A stretch of 64,000 nt of DNA from contig JAFXSC010000018.1 of NCBI GenBank assembly GCA_017525915.1, positions 1-64,000 of the forward strand, read 5' to 3'. The notes beneath the pieces were generated by a model. The model was not told the origin of the DNA. It saw nothing but the letters and a program-made list of their open reading frames with translations, and made no database searches. This DNA comes from Ruminococcus sp. Its GTDB lineage: Bacteria; Bacillota; Clostridia; Oscillospirales; Ruminococcaceae. Of the stretch, positions 17,840 to 25,998 are shown piece by piece. Position 1 is the stretch's first letter, and every line of letters begins with the position of its first letter. The position numbers and the translations under genes are program-made.

Positions 17840-18466
17840 ATGAGGATACTCTCCTTAAAGCCCCTCAACAAGCGCAGATACGCCGTTTCGTTCGATGACG
17901 GAAGAAGGCTCGCGCTGTTTGCCGATACGGTCTTTGATTTCGGTCTGCGTGAAGGCGATGAGCTCAGCGACAAGGAATTCTCGGAGCTCATGAGGGCTGC
18001 CGTTAAGGCAAAGATACGCGCTGCGGCACTGAGGAAGCTATCTTACAGGGACTATTCCTCCGCCGAACTGCTCAAAAAGCTCACGGACGAGTTCCGCAGC
18101 ACTGAGATATGCCGTGATACCGTAAGACATCTTGCGGAGGAGGGCATAATCAACGATGAAAGATACGCCGAACGTCTCGCATATAAATATATAAGCGTGA
18201 AGAAATACGGCATACACCGTGCCCGGAGAGAACTCATGCAGCACGGTATAGAAAGGGCGGCAGCCGATGAGGCTCTGAGCCGCTTCTCCGACAGCACGGA
18301 CGAGAACCTTGCCGGACTGATCGGAACAAAATACGCGCGTTTTCTGACCGACAGGAATGACCTCAGAGCCATAGAAAAGGTCAGGTGCTCGCTGGTGCGC
18401 TGCGGATACAGCTTCGCTGACGTAAAACGCGCCATAGATGAATACTTCGATATGGAGGAACAATAA
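17840..18466 (+). CDS. recX: Regulatory protein RecX
   Basis: This 208-residue protein is built from the triple-helix repeats of RecX: LRKLSYRDYSSAELLKKL, then ERLAYKYISVKKYGIHRARREL. RecX caps and destabilises RecA filaments, and its position 2 nt after recA supports the assignment. Its first ~55 residues form a short beta-rich N-terminal region (RYAVSFDDGRRLALFADT), common in Firmicutes RecX. The stop overlaps the start of rimO by one base. Confidence 0.92.
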   Translation: MRILSLKPLNKRRYAVSFDDGRRLALFADTVFDFGLREGDELSDKEFSELMRAAVKAKIRAAALRKLSYRDYSSAELLKKLTDEFRSTEICRDTVRHLAEEGIINDERYAERLAYKYISVKKYGIHRARRELMQHGIERAAADEALSRFSDSTDENLAGLIGTKYARFLTDRNDLRAIEKVRCSLVRCGYSFADVKRAIDEYFDMEEQ

Positions 18467-19797
18467 TGCCCGTCAAGGTAGGAATGGTGTCGCTTGGCTG
18501 TTCAAAGAATCTCGTTGACTCCGAGCGTATGCTCCACAAACTCAAAAAACACGGCTATGAACTGGTGACTGAACCAGGACTTGCCGATATAGCGGTGGTC
18601 AACACCTGCGGCTTCATCAAATCCGCTAAGGAGGAGGCTATCGAGACCATACTCGAGCTGGGCAAGCTCAAAGCGGACGGCACTCTCAAAAAGATAGTCC
18701 TCACAGGCTGCCTTACCGAACGCTACAAGGAGGAGGCTGCTGAGCTTTTCCCGGAGGCTGATGCCGTTATCGGCATAGGCGACAACAAGGACATCGTGGA
18801 TATACTTGACAAGGTTCTTGCCGGCGAAAAGTACATCCACTTCTCACCAAAGCTCGATGCCGAGCTTACAGGTGAGCGTATCATATCCACGCTCCCGTTC
18901 TTCACCTACCTGAAGGTCGCCGAGGGCTGCTCGAACTGCTGCACCTACTGCGCTATACCCTTGATAAGGGGGAAATTCCGCAGCGTGCCTATGGAGGACG
19001 TTCTTGCGGAAGCGCGTACCCTTGCTGAAAACGGCGTTACCGAGCTCGTTGTCATCGCACAGGATACCTCCCGCTACGGCGAGGACCTTTACGGCAAGTC
19101 AAAGCTCCCGGAGCTCCTGCGCGAGCTCTGCAAAATAGACGGGCTGAAATGGATACGCACGCTCTACTGCTATCCGGAACGCATCACCGACGAGCTCCTC
19201 GACACCATAGCTTCCGAGGAAAAGCTCGTGAAATACCTCGAAATACCGATACAGCACTGCGATAAGGACATACTCAGCCGCATGGGACGCTGGGGCAGTC
19301 CGGAGGAGCTGGAGGCGCTGTTCAGCCATATCCGTGAGAAGGTACCGGGAGTTATACTGCGTACCACCCTCATTACCGGCTTCCCCGGCGAGACAGAGGA
19401 GCAGTTCAATGAACTGGCTGAGTTCGTCCAGAGAGTGCGCTTCGACAGGCTCGGCTGCTTCGCCTATTCTCAGGAGGAGGGCACGAAGGCTTCGGACTTC
19501 CCCGACCAGATCGACGAGGAAACAGCCTCACACCGCGCTGACATCATCATGGAGCAGCAGCTCATGATAAGCGCCGAGAATAACCAGAAGCTCATGGGCA
19601 GAGAGTTTGAAGCTGTTGTCGAAGGCTTCGACAGATTCGGCGAGTGCTGGTTCGGAAGAACGGCAAACGATGCGCCCGATATCGACGGAAAAGTATTCTT
19701 TACTTCATCCAAGCCCCTCAGCGTGGGCGATTATGTAAGGATCAGGATTACCGATACGCTGGATTATGACCTGATCGGAGAGGTGGAAGCCACATGA
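18466..19797 (+). CDS. rimO: Ribosomal protein S12 methylthiotransferase RimO
   Basis: RimO adds a methylthio group to Asp88 of ribosomal protein S12. The 443-residue protein has the N-terminal MTTase domain (GMVSLGCSKNLVDSE), the radical-SAM cluster motif CSNCCTYC near residue 151, and a C-terminal TRAM-like domain (GREFEAVVEG through VRIRITDTLDYDLIGE). SKNLVDSE separates it from the tRNA-modifying MiaB. Its start overlaps the recX stop and its stop overlaps the pgsA start (ATGA), so recA, recX, rimO and pgsA are probably one operon. Confidence 0.96.
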   Translation: MPVKVGMVSLGCSKNLVDSERMLHKLKKHGYELVTEPGLADIAVVNTCGFIKSAKEEAIETILELGKLKADGTLKKIVLTGCLTERYKEEAAELFPEADAVIGIGDNKDIVDILDKVLAGEKYIHFSPKLDAELTGERIISTLPFFTYLKVAEGCSNCCTYCAIPLIRGKFRSVPMEDVLAEARTLAENGVTELVVIAQDTSRYGEDLYGKSKLPELLRELCKIDGLKWIRTLYCYPERITDELLDTIASEEKLVKYLEIPIQHCDKDILSRMGRWGSPEELEALFSHIREKVPGVILRTTLITGFPGETEEQFNELAEFVQRVRFDRLGCFAYSQEEGTKASDFPDQIDEETASHRADIIMEQQLMISAENNQKLMGREFEAVVEGFDRFGECWFGRTANDAPDIDGKVFFTSSKPLSVGDYVRIRITDTLDYDLIGEVEAT

Positions 19798-20378
19798 ATT
19801 TACCGAATAAGCTCACACTTCTGAGAGTACTGCTCATACCCTTTTTCCTGCTGTTCATGTATATCGACATACCGTTCCACTATTTCATCGCCCTTGTGAT
19901 ATTCTCCGCAGCCTCGATAACCGATGCGCTCGACGGAAAAATAGCCCGCAAGAGAGGACTTGTAACGAACTTCGGCAAGTTCCTCGATCCCCTCGCGGAC
20001 AAGGTCCTTGTTATAGCGGCACTTACGGTGTTCGTCGAAATGGACGAGGTCAGAATGGGCGCTATCCCGCTCATTATCATAAGCGCAAGAGAGTTCATGG
20101 TCTCCGGACTGAGACTGCTTGCCGCCGGCGGAGGAGTAGTCGTTGCCGCCGGTATCTGGGGAAAGCTGAAAACCGCTTTCACAATGGTGACTATCATCGC
20201 GGTCATATTCTGGCTGAGTCTCTGCTATGACCTTGAAATAAGTATGTCATGCACGCTTTTCAAGGCGGTGAACAATGTAACGATACCGGTGCTCATATGG
20301 ATCTCAACGGCGCTGACGGTGATTTCAGGTGCGGTTTACCTCAAGGGCTACTGGCACCTGATCGACTCGGACAAGTAA
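19794..20378 (+). CDS. pgsA: CDP-diacylglycerol-glycerol-3-phosphate phosphatidyltransferase
   Basis: Makes phosphatidylglycerol phosphate, the first step to phosphatidylglycerol. The 194-residue membrane protein has the CDP-alcohol phosphatidyltransferase signature DALDGKIARKRG, then GKFLDPLADK, which supply the Asp residues that hold the metal ions. About six membrane helices are visible. Its pairing with recA/rimO is common in Firmicutes. AGGTGGAA upstream lies within rimO. Confidence 0.95.
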   Translation: MNLPNKLTLLRVLLIPFFLLFMYIDIPFHYFIALVIFSAASITDALDGKIARKRGLVTNFGKFLDPLADKVLVIAALTVFVEMDEVRMGAIPLIIISAREFMVSGLRLLAAGGGVVVAAGIWGKLKTAFTMVTIIAVIFWLSLCYDLEISMSCTLFKAVNNVTIPVLIWISTALTVISGAVYLKGYWHLIDSDK

Positions 20379-20388
20379 GGAGGAAGCC

Positions 20389-20775
20389 ATGACTCACTGT
20401 GCAGGTCAGATAAAGTATCTTATAGCGATAAAGGAGCTGTCGGATATAGACGAATACGTCAGATGCGTGAATATTTCGCGCCATCTCGGCGTTTCCCGTC
20501 CGAGCGTCAGCAAGATGCTGAGGTGCCTTGCAAACTGCGGACTGGTATACGAGGACTTCGGTAACAGCGTAGTGCTGACTCCCGAGGGTAAACAGGCGGT
20601 CGCAGAGATATTCTCAACGTTCGGCGAGGTCTATACCTTCTTCCGCAATTTTCTGAAACTTCCGCAGGAGGAGGCACATTCTCAGGCGATAAAGTTCATA
20701 ACCGAGTTTCCGCACGACACCTGCGAGCGCCTTAAAACGGTAGTACGCAGGACAATGAAAAAGAACGGAAAGTGA
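20389..20775 (+). CDS. DtxR/MntR-like metal-dependent regulator
   Basis: The 128-residue product begins with a winged helix (VNISRHLGVSRPSVSKMLRCLANCGLV) and continues into a helical dimerisation region (EEAHSQAIKFITEFPHDTCERL), matching the iron/manganese-dependent repressors. It has no SH3-like third domain, as in MntR. The metal and targets are not evident; no metal transporter lies nearby. It starts 10 nt after pgsA with an AAGGAGGA site, and a terminator follows within 5 nt, closing the operon. Confidence 0.85.
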   Translation: MTHCAGQIKYLIAIKELSDIDEYVRCVNISRHLGVSRPSVSKMLRCLANCGLVYEDFGNSVVLTPEGKQAVAEIFSTFGEVYTFFRNFLKLPQEEAHSQAIKFITEFPHDTCERLKTVVRRTMKKNGK

Positions 20776-20779
20776 TAAC

Positions 20780-20809
20780 GAGCCATAAGGTAATGCCTTA
20801 TGGCTCTTT
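20780..20809 (+). terminator. Terminator closing the recA operon
   Basis: GAGCCATAAGG (20780-20790) pairs perfectly with CCTTATGGCTC (20796-20806) around TAATG, followed by TTTC. Confidence 0.9.
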
Positions 20810-20862
20810 CTGCAAGCGGCGGCTTGAAAATATCCGCCGGAAAAAATTTTTTTCTTCAGAGT

Positions 20863-20888
20863 GTAACACCTGGCAAAGTCATTTCGAT
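20863..20888 (+). promoter_or_regulatory. Candidate ECF-type promoter of the first sigma operon
   Basis: GTAACA (20863-20868), a 16-bp gap and CGAT (20885-20888). The other ECF sigma gene in this window has GTAACC, a 15-bp gap and CGTA in the same place. Neither has a SigA box. Autoregulation by the encoded sigma factors is inferred. Confidence 0.45.
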
Positions 20889-20940
20889 TGTTCTGTATGA
20901 AAGGTCGATCTTAAACAACAATACGCAGGGAGGAATGGAC

Positions 20941-21507
20941 ATGACAAGCAAGGAACTGGCAGAAATGATGCAGCGTTCGCCTGCTGACTGTCATAAAGCT
21001 CTTGTCAGGGAATACGGAAGATACGTCTATGCTATCGTATACAACAAGCTGAGAAGCTGCGGCACTAATGAGGACGTTGAAGAATGCGTGAGCGATGTCT
21101 TTGCAGATATCTTCATGAAGTGCGATATAGACATCTCGGCGGAAGGCGATGTCAAGTACCTTATTTCGACTGTCGCCAAAAGAAAGGCGATAGACAGCTT
21201 CCGGAGCCTGACCGCAAGGGCTGCACATATGACAGAGGCTGACGATGATGATATGAAGGAGCTCGTTTCCGATTTCAGTGTTGACGAACAGGTTGACCGT
21301 TCCGAACTGCGCCGGATGCTCCTCGATAAGATAGCCGAACTCGGCGAGCCCGATTCGACTATACTCATCCAGAAATACTATTACAACCGCAATTCAAAGG
21401 AAATAGCCAGAAGCGTTTCAATGACAGCGATGGCGGTCAGGACGAGATGCTCCAGAGCTATGGATAAGCTCCGCGCAAAGCTTGTCGAGAGCGGAATGAA
21501 TGTGTAA
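20941..21507 (+). CDS. ECF-type RNA polymerase sigma factor
   Basis: The 188-residue protein has a sigma region 2 (YGRYVYAIVYNKLRSCG, then DVEECVSDVFADIFMKC) and a region 4 helix-turn-helix (YYYNRNSKEIARSVSMTAMAVRTRCSRAMDKL), without regions 1 or 3. GGGAGG (20928-20933) is well placed for the ATG at 20941; the longer frame from 20800 crosses the terminator and is rejected. The next gene, a single-pass membrane protein, is its likely anti-sigma or signalling partner. Confidence 0.92.
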   Translation: MTSKELAEMMQRSPADCHKALVREYGRYVYAIVYNKLRSCGTNEDVEECVSDVFADIFMKCDIDISAEGDVKYLISTVAKRKAIDSFRSLTARAAHMTEADDDDMKELVSDFSVDEQVDRSELRRMLLDKIAELGEPDSTILIQKYYYNRNSKEIARSVSMTAMAVRTRCSRAMDKLRAKLVESGMNV

Positions 21508-21520
21508 GGAGGGAACGGCA

Positions 21521-22363
21521 ATGAAAGATAAGAGGATCTTTGATATTCTTGAAAATGCGGAGAATGACCAAATGGACAGACTTATCGGACAGTGTCCTGA
21601 GATATCGGACAAACAGCTTGATAAAATACTCGAAATGAGCGAAAGGAAGTATACTATGGAAAAGGCCGAGAGAATAAACAGAGGCAATATAAAAATGAAT
21701 GAGAATGATGTCGTTTCAGGCGTTGAGCGCAGAAAGAGACCTGCATGGCTCGCACCGCTCAGTACAGCAGCCTCGCTGATACTTGTAGCCGGAATCATCA
21801 TCGGAAGCACAGCCCTCATAAAGAAAAACAGCAGCAAGCCGGGGGATGATATGCTCGCGGTAGTCACAACAGATTCGTCAACTGAGGAATATCTGACAAC
21901 AGAGCCCTCCACTGAGACGGAGACCGGAAGCGAAGCTCCGGAGACCACGGCAGCTCCCGAAACAACAGCAGCTGCGGAGACGACCACATATGCCACCACA
22001 ACGGAAACCGTTACCACAACTCAGCCTGCGACTGAGGACGACGGCATTCCGACAGCAGACTTCTTTGCCGGAAAGTGGACATTGCAGACCTCAGAGAGCA
22101 ACGATCTTGACGTTGACCGTGTTGACGCTGGTACAGTGACAATTAACGCAGACGGTTCCTACACTTACACAGGCAATGACGGAGAGAGCCAGAGCGGTAC
22201 TGTTACCGTTGACTTCGAGGAGATCGGCGGAACAAAGATAACGAGAGTGAATTTCCACGGCGGTTTGCCGACAGAGTTCGGTTCTTACTACTACATCAAG
22301 GATTATCCCGACGAGCTCCACTACGGAAACGGCAACGCTGCAAGACTTGTAAGAGCAAATTAA
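21521..22363 (+). CDS. Single-pass membrane protein, likely anti-sigma partner
   Basis: The 280-residue protein has a cytoplasmic N-terminus of about 80 residues (EMSERKYTMEKAERI), one membrane helix (LSTAASLILVAGIIIGSTALI), an extracellular Thr/Glu/Pro-rich linker (TTAAPETTAAAETTTY) and a C-terminal domain of about 95 residues (FFAGKWTLQT) that resembles a lipocalin-like or small beta domain. AAGGAGGG lies before the ATG at 21521. The arrangement, cytoplasmic part plus extracellular sensor, beside an ECF sigma gene supports an anti-sigma role. No zinc-finger anti-sigma motif is present, so this is inference. Confidence 0.75.
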   Translation: MKDKRIFDILENAENDQMDRLIGQCPEISDKQLDKILEMSERKYTMEKAERINRGNIKMNENDVVSGVERRKRPAWLAPLSTAASLILVAGIIIGSTALIKKNSSKPGDDMLAVVTTDSSTEEYLTTEPSTETETGSEAPETTAAPETTAAAETTTYATTTETVTTTQPATEDDGIPTADFFAGKWTLQTSESNDLDVDRVDAGTVTINADGSYTYTGNDGESQSGTVTVDFEEIGGTKITRVNFHGGLPTEFGSYYYIKDYPDELHYGNGNAARLVRAN

Positions 22364-22371
22364 CATAAAAC

Positions 22372-22402
22372 AGAGCGTGTCCCCGACCGGACACGCTCTT
22401 TT
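22372..22402 (+). terminator. Terminator of the first ECF operon
   Basis: AGAGCGTGTCC (22372-22382) pairs with GGACACGCTCT (22389-22399) around a 6-nt loop, followed by TTTT. Confidence 0.9.
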
Positions 22403-22416
22403 GCCGTCTGTGACAA

Positions 22417-22456
22417 AACAGGAGTATGACCGGCTCTTGCCCGGCATACTCCTGTT
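22417..22456 (-). terminator. Terminator of the esterase operon
   Basis: AACAGGAGTATG and CCGG (22417-22433, one bulged base) pair with CCGG and CATACTCCTGTT (22441-22456). On the minus strand the stem is followed by TTTTG. Confidence 0.8.
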
Positions 22457-22467
22457 ATTATGTATCA

Positions 22468-23982
22468 TTAATTATCTGCCGCTGATGCGGTCGTGAAGGG
22501 CGGTACCGGTATCCCGTTTGTGCCGAACAGTTCAACGCCGGCGTAATTCGTCCACTTGTAGCGGACGGCGGTTATCGGTGATATACCGGCGGTCAGGACT
22601 ATTTCACAGCCCGATATCTCAGCCTCTGCCGGAACGAATACGCCGTCCGGTCCGGCTGCCTCGAAGCCGCTGAGACTGCCCCTGACTTCAAATCCGCGGC
22701 AGTTGGTGAACCGCAGTACAGCGCGGTTTCCGGAGGCAGTGAAGCCGCTGAAAACCGGCGGAAGTGTATCCTTCCTGCCGGCAAGCCTGTAGACCTCAGA
22801 GAGGGCTTGCAGATACAGCCTGTGCCCTATCTGTGACTTGTCTGCCGGGTGGATATTGTTCAGCTCGCCGCAGTCAAGTGCGACCGCGAGACCGGTGTTC
22901 TTCACTGTGCGGAAGACCTTCATCTGGGCATCACGAATGGCTGCCCATTTTTTGCTATCCGGTTCTGTTTCGTATCTGAACATCGGGAGCTGAACTATCA
23001 TGAACGGGAGCCCGATATCGTGCCATTCCTCGCGCCATTCACCGATAAGCGTGCTGAGGAGCACGTCGTAGACCTCCGGGTGGTGGTCATCGGATTCGCC
23101 CTGGTACCACAGAACGCCTGCAAGGGTGTACGGACGAACGAAGTCTATCATCGTATCGTGCAGACCGCAGGGACGCATCGGGTTTTTTATTCCCATAGGA
23201 CCGGGATATCTGTTCTCACCGCATATCTCCAGCACCTCGTTCCAGTCTATATCCGGACGCTCGGCATAGCATTTTCCGACACGCTTTTCCCACTCTTTAT
23301 GGTAAGCGACATATTCGTCATATTCGGTCAGCATTTCCTCGTCTGACTTGCCGGAAATTGCGCTCTCGTATTCGTCGATATATGGGCGCAGGCGCTCGTC
23401 ACGCATGAGATAGCCGCGCCTTACCCAAGCCGAAGCGGAGGTTCCGCCCCAGTTGCAGCCGATAAGTCCGACGGTCACGCCGAGCTTCCGGCTGAGCTCC
23501 TTTGCGAAGTACCAGCCGACCGCCGACCACGCACGGGAGTTGTCCTCCGAGGGCATATCCCAGCGGCTTTCCGCGAAGGAGCGGCGGTGTTCAGCGTCTA
23601 TGACCGGGCATTTCGGGGTATAGAAGAACCTGACGTTCTCACGGGCGCAGTCTTTCAGCTCTGCCGTGCCGTTTTTGTCGTTGTGCAGCTCGTATTCCAT
23701 GTTGGACTGACCTCCGCAGAGCCAGACCTCGCCGACCGCGACATTGCGGAATATCTTCATTACCGCGCCGCTGACGAGCTCTACCGTGCAGCAGTCACAA
23801 GCCTCCATGGGCGGCAGTACAGCCTCCCATTTTCTGCCGGATATGACCGCTTCCGCGCGTATGCCGAGTTCGGGAATGCGTACCGTGACCGCACTCTCGC
23901 TTCCGGAGAGGGTGCCGAAGATACGGACGTTCCTGCCTCTTTGCAGTACCATATTGTCGCTGAATACCGGAGCTGCCTTCAT
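22468..23982 (-). CDS. Sialate O-acetylesterase-like SGNH hydrolase
   Basis: The 504-residue protein fits the sialate O-acetylesterase family: FSDNMVLQRG at the N-terminus, the nucleophile in GGQSNMEYEL near residue 96, WYQGESDDHHPEVYD, and the Asp/His block NNIHPADKSQIGHRL. The family removes acetyl groups from sialic acids or hemicellulose. There is no signal peptide, so it acts inside the cell or is exported by another route. A GAGGAGG site precedes the ATG. It is third in a minus-strand run after two U32-like genes. Confidence 0.88.
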   Translation of the reverse strand: MKAAPVFSDNMVLQRGRNVRIFGTLSGSESAVTVRIPELGIRAEAVISGRKWEAVLPPMEACDCCTVELVSGAVMKIFRNVAVGEVWLCGGQSNMEYELHNDKNGTAELKDCARENVRFFYTPKCPVIDAEHRRSFAESRWDMPSEDNSRAWSAVGWYFAKELSRKLGVTVGLIGCNWGGTSASAWVRRGYLMRDERLRPYIDEYESAISGKSDEEMLTEYDEYVAYHKEWEKRVGKCYAERPDIDWNEVLEICGENRYPGPMGIKNPMRPCGLHDTMIDFVRPYTLAGVLWYQGESDDHHPEVYDVLLSTLIGEWREEWHDIGLPFMIVQLPMFRYETEPDSKKWAAIRDAQMKVFRTVKNTGLAVALDCGELNNIHPADKSQIGHRLYLQALSEVYRLAGRKDTLPPVFSGFTASGNRAVLRFTNCRGFEVRGSLSGFEAAGPDGVFVPAEAEISGCEIVLTAGISPITAVRYKWTNYAGVELFGTNGIPVPPFTTASAADN

Positions 23983-23997
23983 ATTAATCCTCCTCGG

Positions 23998-24957
23998 TCA
24001 GAATTCTGTCTTGATAACGCCCTGACGGACGAGCTGGACATAGAGCATGAGCCTTGCCTCATCGCGGAGCTCGGGTTTAATCATGTAGTACATATAGTGC
24101 TCGACGAGGTTGAAAAGCTCGATAGTGCGTCCCTCTATCTTGAACTGCTCAAAGCCCATAGGAATGTATTTTTCCCAGATATCGTCCGGGGAGATGTGGG
24201 TCGAAAGGTCCTTTATCTCGAAAAGAGTACGCTTCATGCAGGGACATTCGGTGAGCGACTTGTCAACATACTTGTCGAACTTCGGGTCAACTGTGAAATC
24301 GAAGTCCTCGCTCGAGCCGCTTTTGAGATAATCTGCATAGACAAGCTGTTCAACGCCGATGGACTTGTAGTGGTCGGAACGTCTCTTGCAGCCCGGATTG
24401 CAGCAGGCATTGACGAGCAGCTCGCACTTTTTCTTGTCCTGTATCTTTTCGAGGATATCGAATTTGTTGTTGAGGTCGTAGTCGATAACGACGATGTGGT
24501 AGTCTTTATCTATCTCGTCATAGAGCTTGTCCGGGTCGGTGATGCGCTTGCAGGTGGAGCTCGTGAGCTTGTAGCTCGGGTAGTTCTTGCGGATATACTC
24601 CTCCAGCAGCGGTGAAGCCACGATGACCTCGTTCAGCCCGTTGTCGGCGTAGTGCATTATCATATTGCAGAATTTGTCGCTGAGGTGCTTCTTTTCAAGC
24701 ATGGGGTTCGTGAACGTGAAGCGCAGGGGTATTCCGCGGCGGTTGAACTCGGTTATGACCTGCTTTATGAACGATTTGTCGCACTGACCGTACTGGAAGC
24801 GTCCGCCGTTCCATATCGCCGGGGGGAATGCGCCGTAGACCGAGGCTATCTCCACGCCCTCGCGGAAATACTGCGGACAGTTTTTCAGCATCTCGGCAAA
24901 TATCAGATTGAATGTGAAGTGCCGGGTGAAGTCCGGCAGATGAAATCTTGCTCTCAT
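23998..24957 (-). CDS. U32-peptidase-like protein, copy B of a tandem pair
   Basis: The 319-residue product has no signal peptide. The segment FKIEGRT near residue 275 matches the U32 motif KIEGR. The block NACCNPGCKRRSDHY resembles the cysteine cluster that holds an iron-sulfur centre in UbiU/UbiV-type U32 proteins. A further CPCMKR lies near 240. The overall pattern fits a TIM barrel. Copy A lies immediately upstream and is very similar along its length. The substrate is unknown; U32 members act in collagen-like peptide cleavage, tRNA hydroxylation or ubiquinone synthesis. The assignment is by motif only. Confidence 0.6.
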   Translation of the reverse strand: MRARFHLPDFTRHFTFNLIFAEMLKNCPQYFREGVEIASVYGAFPPAIWNGGRFQYGQCDKSFIKQVITEFNRRGIPLRFTFTNPMLEKKHLSDKFCNMIMHYADNGLNEVIVASPLLEEYIRKNYPSYKLTSSTCKRITDPDKLYDEIDKDYHIVVIDYDLNNKFDILEKIQDKKKCELLVNACCNPGCKRRSDHYKSIGVEQLVYADYLKSGSSEDFDFTVDPKFDKYVDKSLTECPCMKRTLFEIKDLSTHISPDDIWEKYIPMGFEQFKIEGRTIELFNLVEHYMYYMIKPELRDEARLMLYVQLVRQGVIKTEF

Positions 24958-24958
24958 A

Positions 24959-25897
24959 TCATGTGAACCTCATTGCGCCGGTATTCTCCATAGCCTTCAG
25001 CAGGAAGAAACGCGCTTCGTCGCGGCATTCCGGCTTTGCCATGTAGTACATATAGGTCTCGAGGACGTTGACGGCGCTTGCCGTTCTGCCCTCTATCTTG
25101 AACTGCTCGTAGCCCATAGGGATATACTTCTCCCAGATAGCATCGGGGGAAATGTGCGTTTTCAGTCCGCGTATCTCGAACGTTCCGCGCATCGCATAGG
25201 GACAGTCACCGAACCTGCCTGTGTCGTACTTATCCGCATCGAACGGCAGATTGGGATACTTCTTTATATGCTCGCAGTAGGCTATCTGCTGGGTGCCGAT
25301 AGTCTTGTAATGCTCCAGTCTGCGCGGACACTCCGGTTCGCAGCAGGCGTTGACCAGAAGCTCGATATCTTTCTTGCGCGGAAGCTTCTCCAGCACCTCG
25401 AAATTGTTGTTGAAATCGTAGTCAAGTACGACGATGTGATAGTCCTTTTCAAGCTCGGCGAGAAGGGCTTCTTCGGTATTCAGGCGCTTGCAGGTGGAAC
25501 TCGTCAGCTTGAACTTAGGGTAGTTCCGGCGGAGGTAGTCCTCGAGCACGGGAGAGCCGACGATGCACTCGTTCAGACCGTTGTTGGAGAGATTGAGTAC
25601 CATATTGCAGCGCTCGTCCGAGAGGTGCTTCTTTTCGAGCATGAGGTTGGTGAAGGTGTAGCGGAGCGGTATTCCGCGGTCGTTGAACGCCTTGATGACC
25701 GACTTTATGTAGTTCTTGTCAGTCATGCCGCCCTGAGGTCTGCCGCCGTTCCAGAGGCAGGGAGGGAAAACACCGTAGAAAGAGGCTATCTCCACACCCT
25801 CGCGGAAGAAGTCCGGACGGTTTTTCAGCATATCGGCAAATAAGAGATTAAGCTTGAAATTCCCCGAAAAATCGGGAAGATGAAAACGTGCTTTCAT
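24959..25897 (-). CDS. U32-peptidase-like protein, copy A of a tandem pair
   Basis: The 312-residue paralogue of the next gene shares ARFHLPDF at the start, FREGVEIAS, FTNLMLEKKHLSD, the cysteine block NACCEPECPRRLEHY, CPYAMRGTFEIRGLKTHISPD and FKIEGRTAS. The gene stop and the copy B start are only 1 nt apart. Copy A and B differ mainly in the C-terminal 30 residues and around residue 230. This is a recent or strongly conserved tandem duplication. The conserved cysteines in both copies suggest that both bind a cluster. A GGAG site precedes the ATG. Confidence 0.6.
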   Translation of the reverse strand: MKARFHLPDFSGNFKLNLLFADMLKNRPDFFREGVEIASFYGVFPPCLWNGGRPQGGMTDKNYIKSVIKAFNDRGIPLRYTFTNLMLEKKHLSDERCNMVLNLSNNGLNECIVGSPVLEDYLRRNYPKFKLTSSTCKRLNTEEALLAELEKDYHIVVLDYDFNNNFEVLEKLPRKKDIELLVNACCEPECPRRLEHYKTIGTQQIAYCEHIKKYPNLPFDADKYDTGRFGDCPYAMRGTFEIRGLKTHISPDAIWEKYIPMGYEQFKIEGRTASAVNVLETYMYYMAKPECRDEARFFLLKAMENTGAMRFT

Positions 25898-25908
25898 ATT
25901 TTACTCCT

Positions 25909-25998
25909 AATGAATTAGTGATCAGTGCTTAGCAGCGGCATCGTTCCGGTGATGTTTTGCAGGGGCGGGTATTATCCGCCCACGGCGGTATCGCCCCG
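25909..25998. repeat. Intergenic mosaic repeat, locus 3
   Basis: Contains TTAGTGATCAGTG and the module GATGTTTTGCAGGGGCGG then TATTATCCGCCC, repeated almost exactly at 57350-57385, followed by GGCGGTATCGCC. It directly abuts the hydE stop. Confidence 0.7.

Noticed and set aside
23587..24615. 342-codon plus-strand frame opposite the U32-like and esterase genes
   Set aside because: It lies antisense to two well-supported genes, has no ribosome site, and its composition is the shadow of the other strand.
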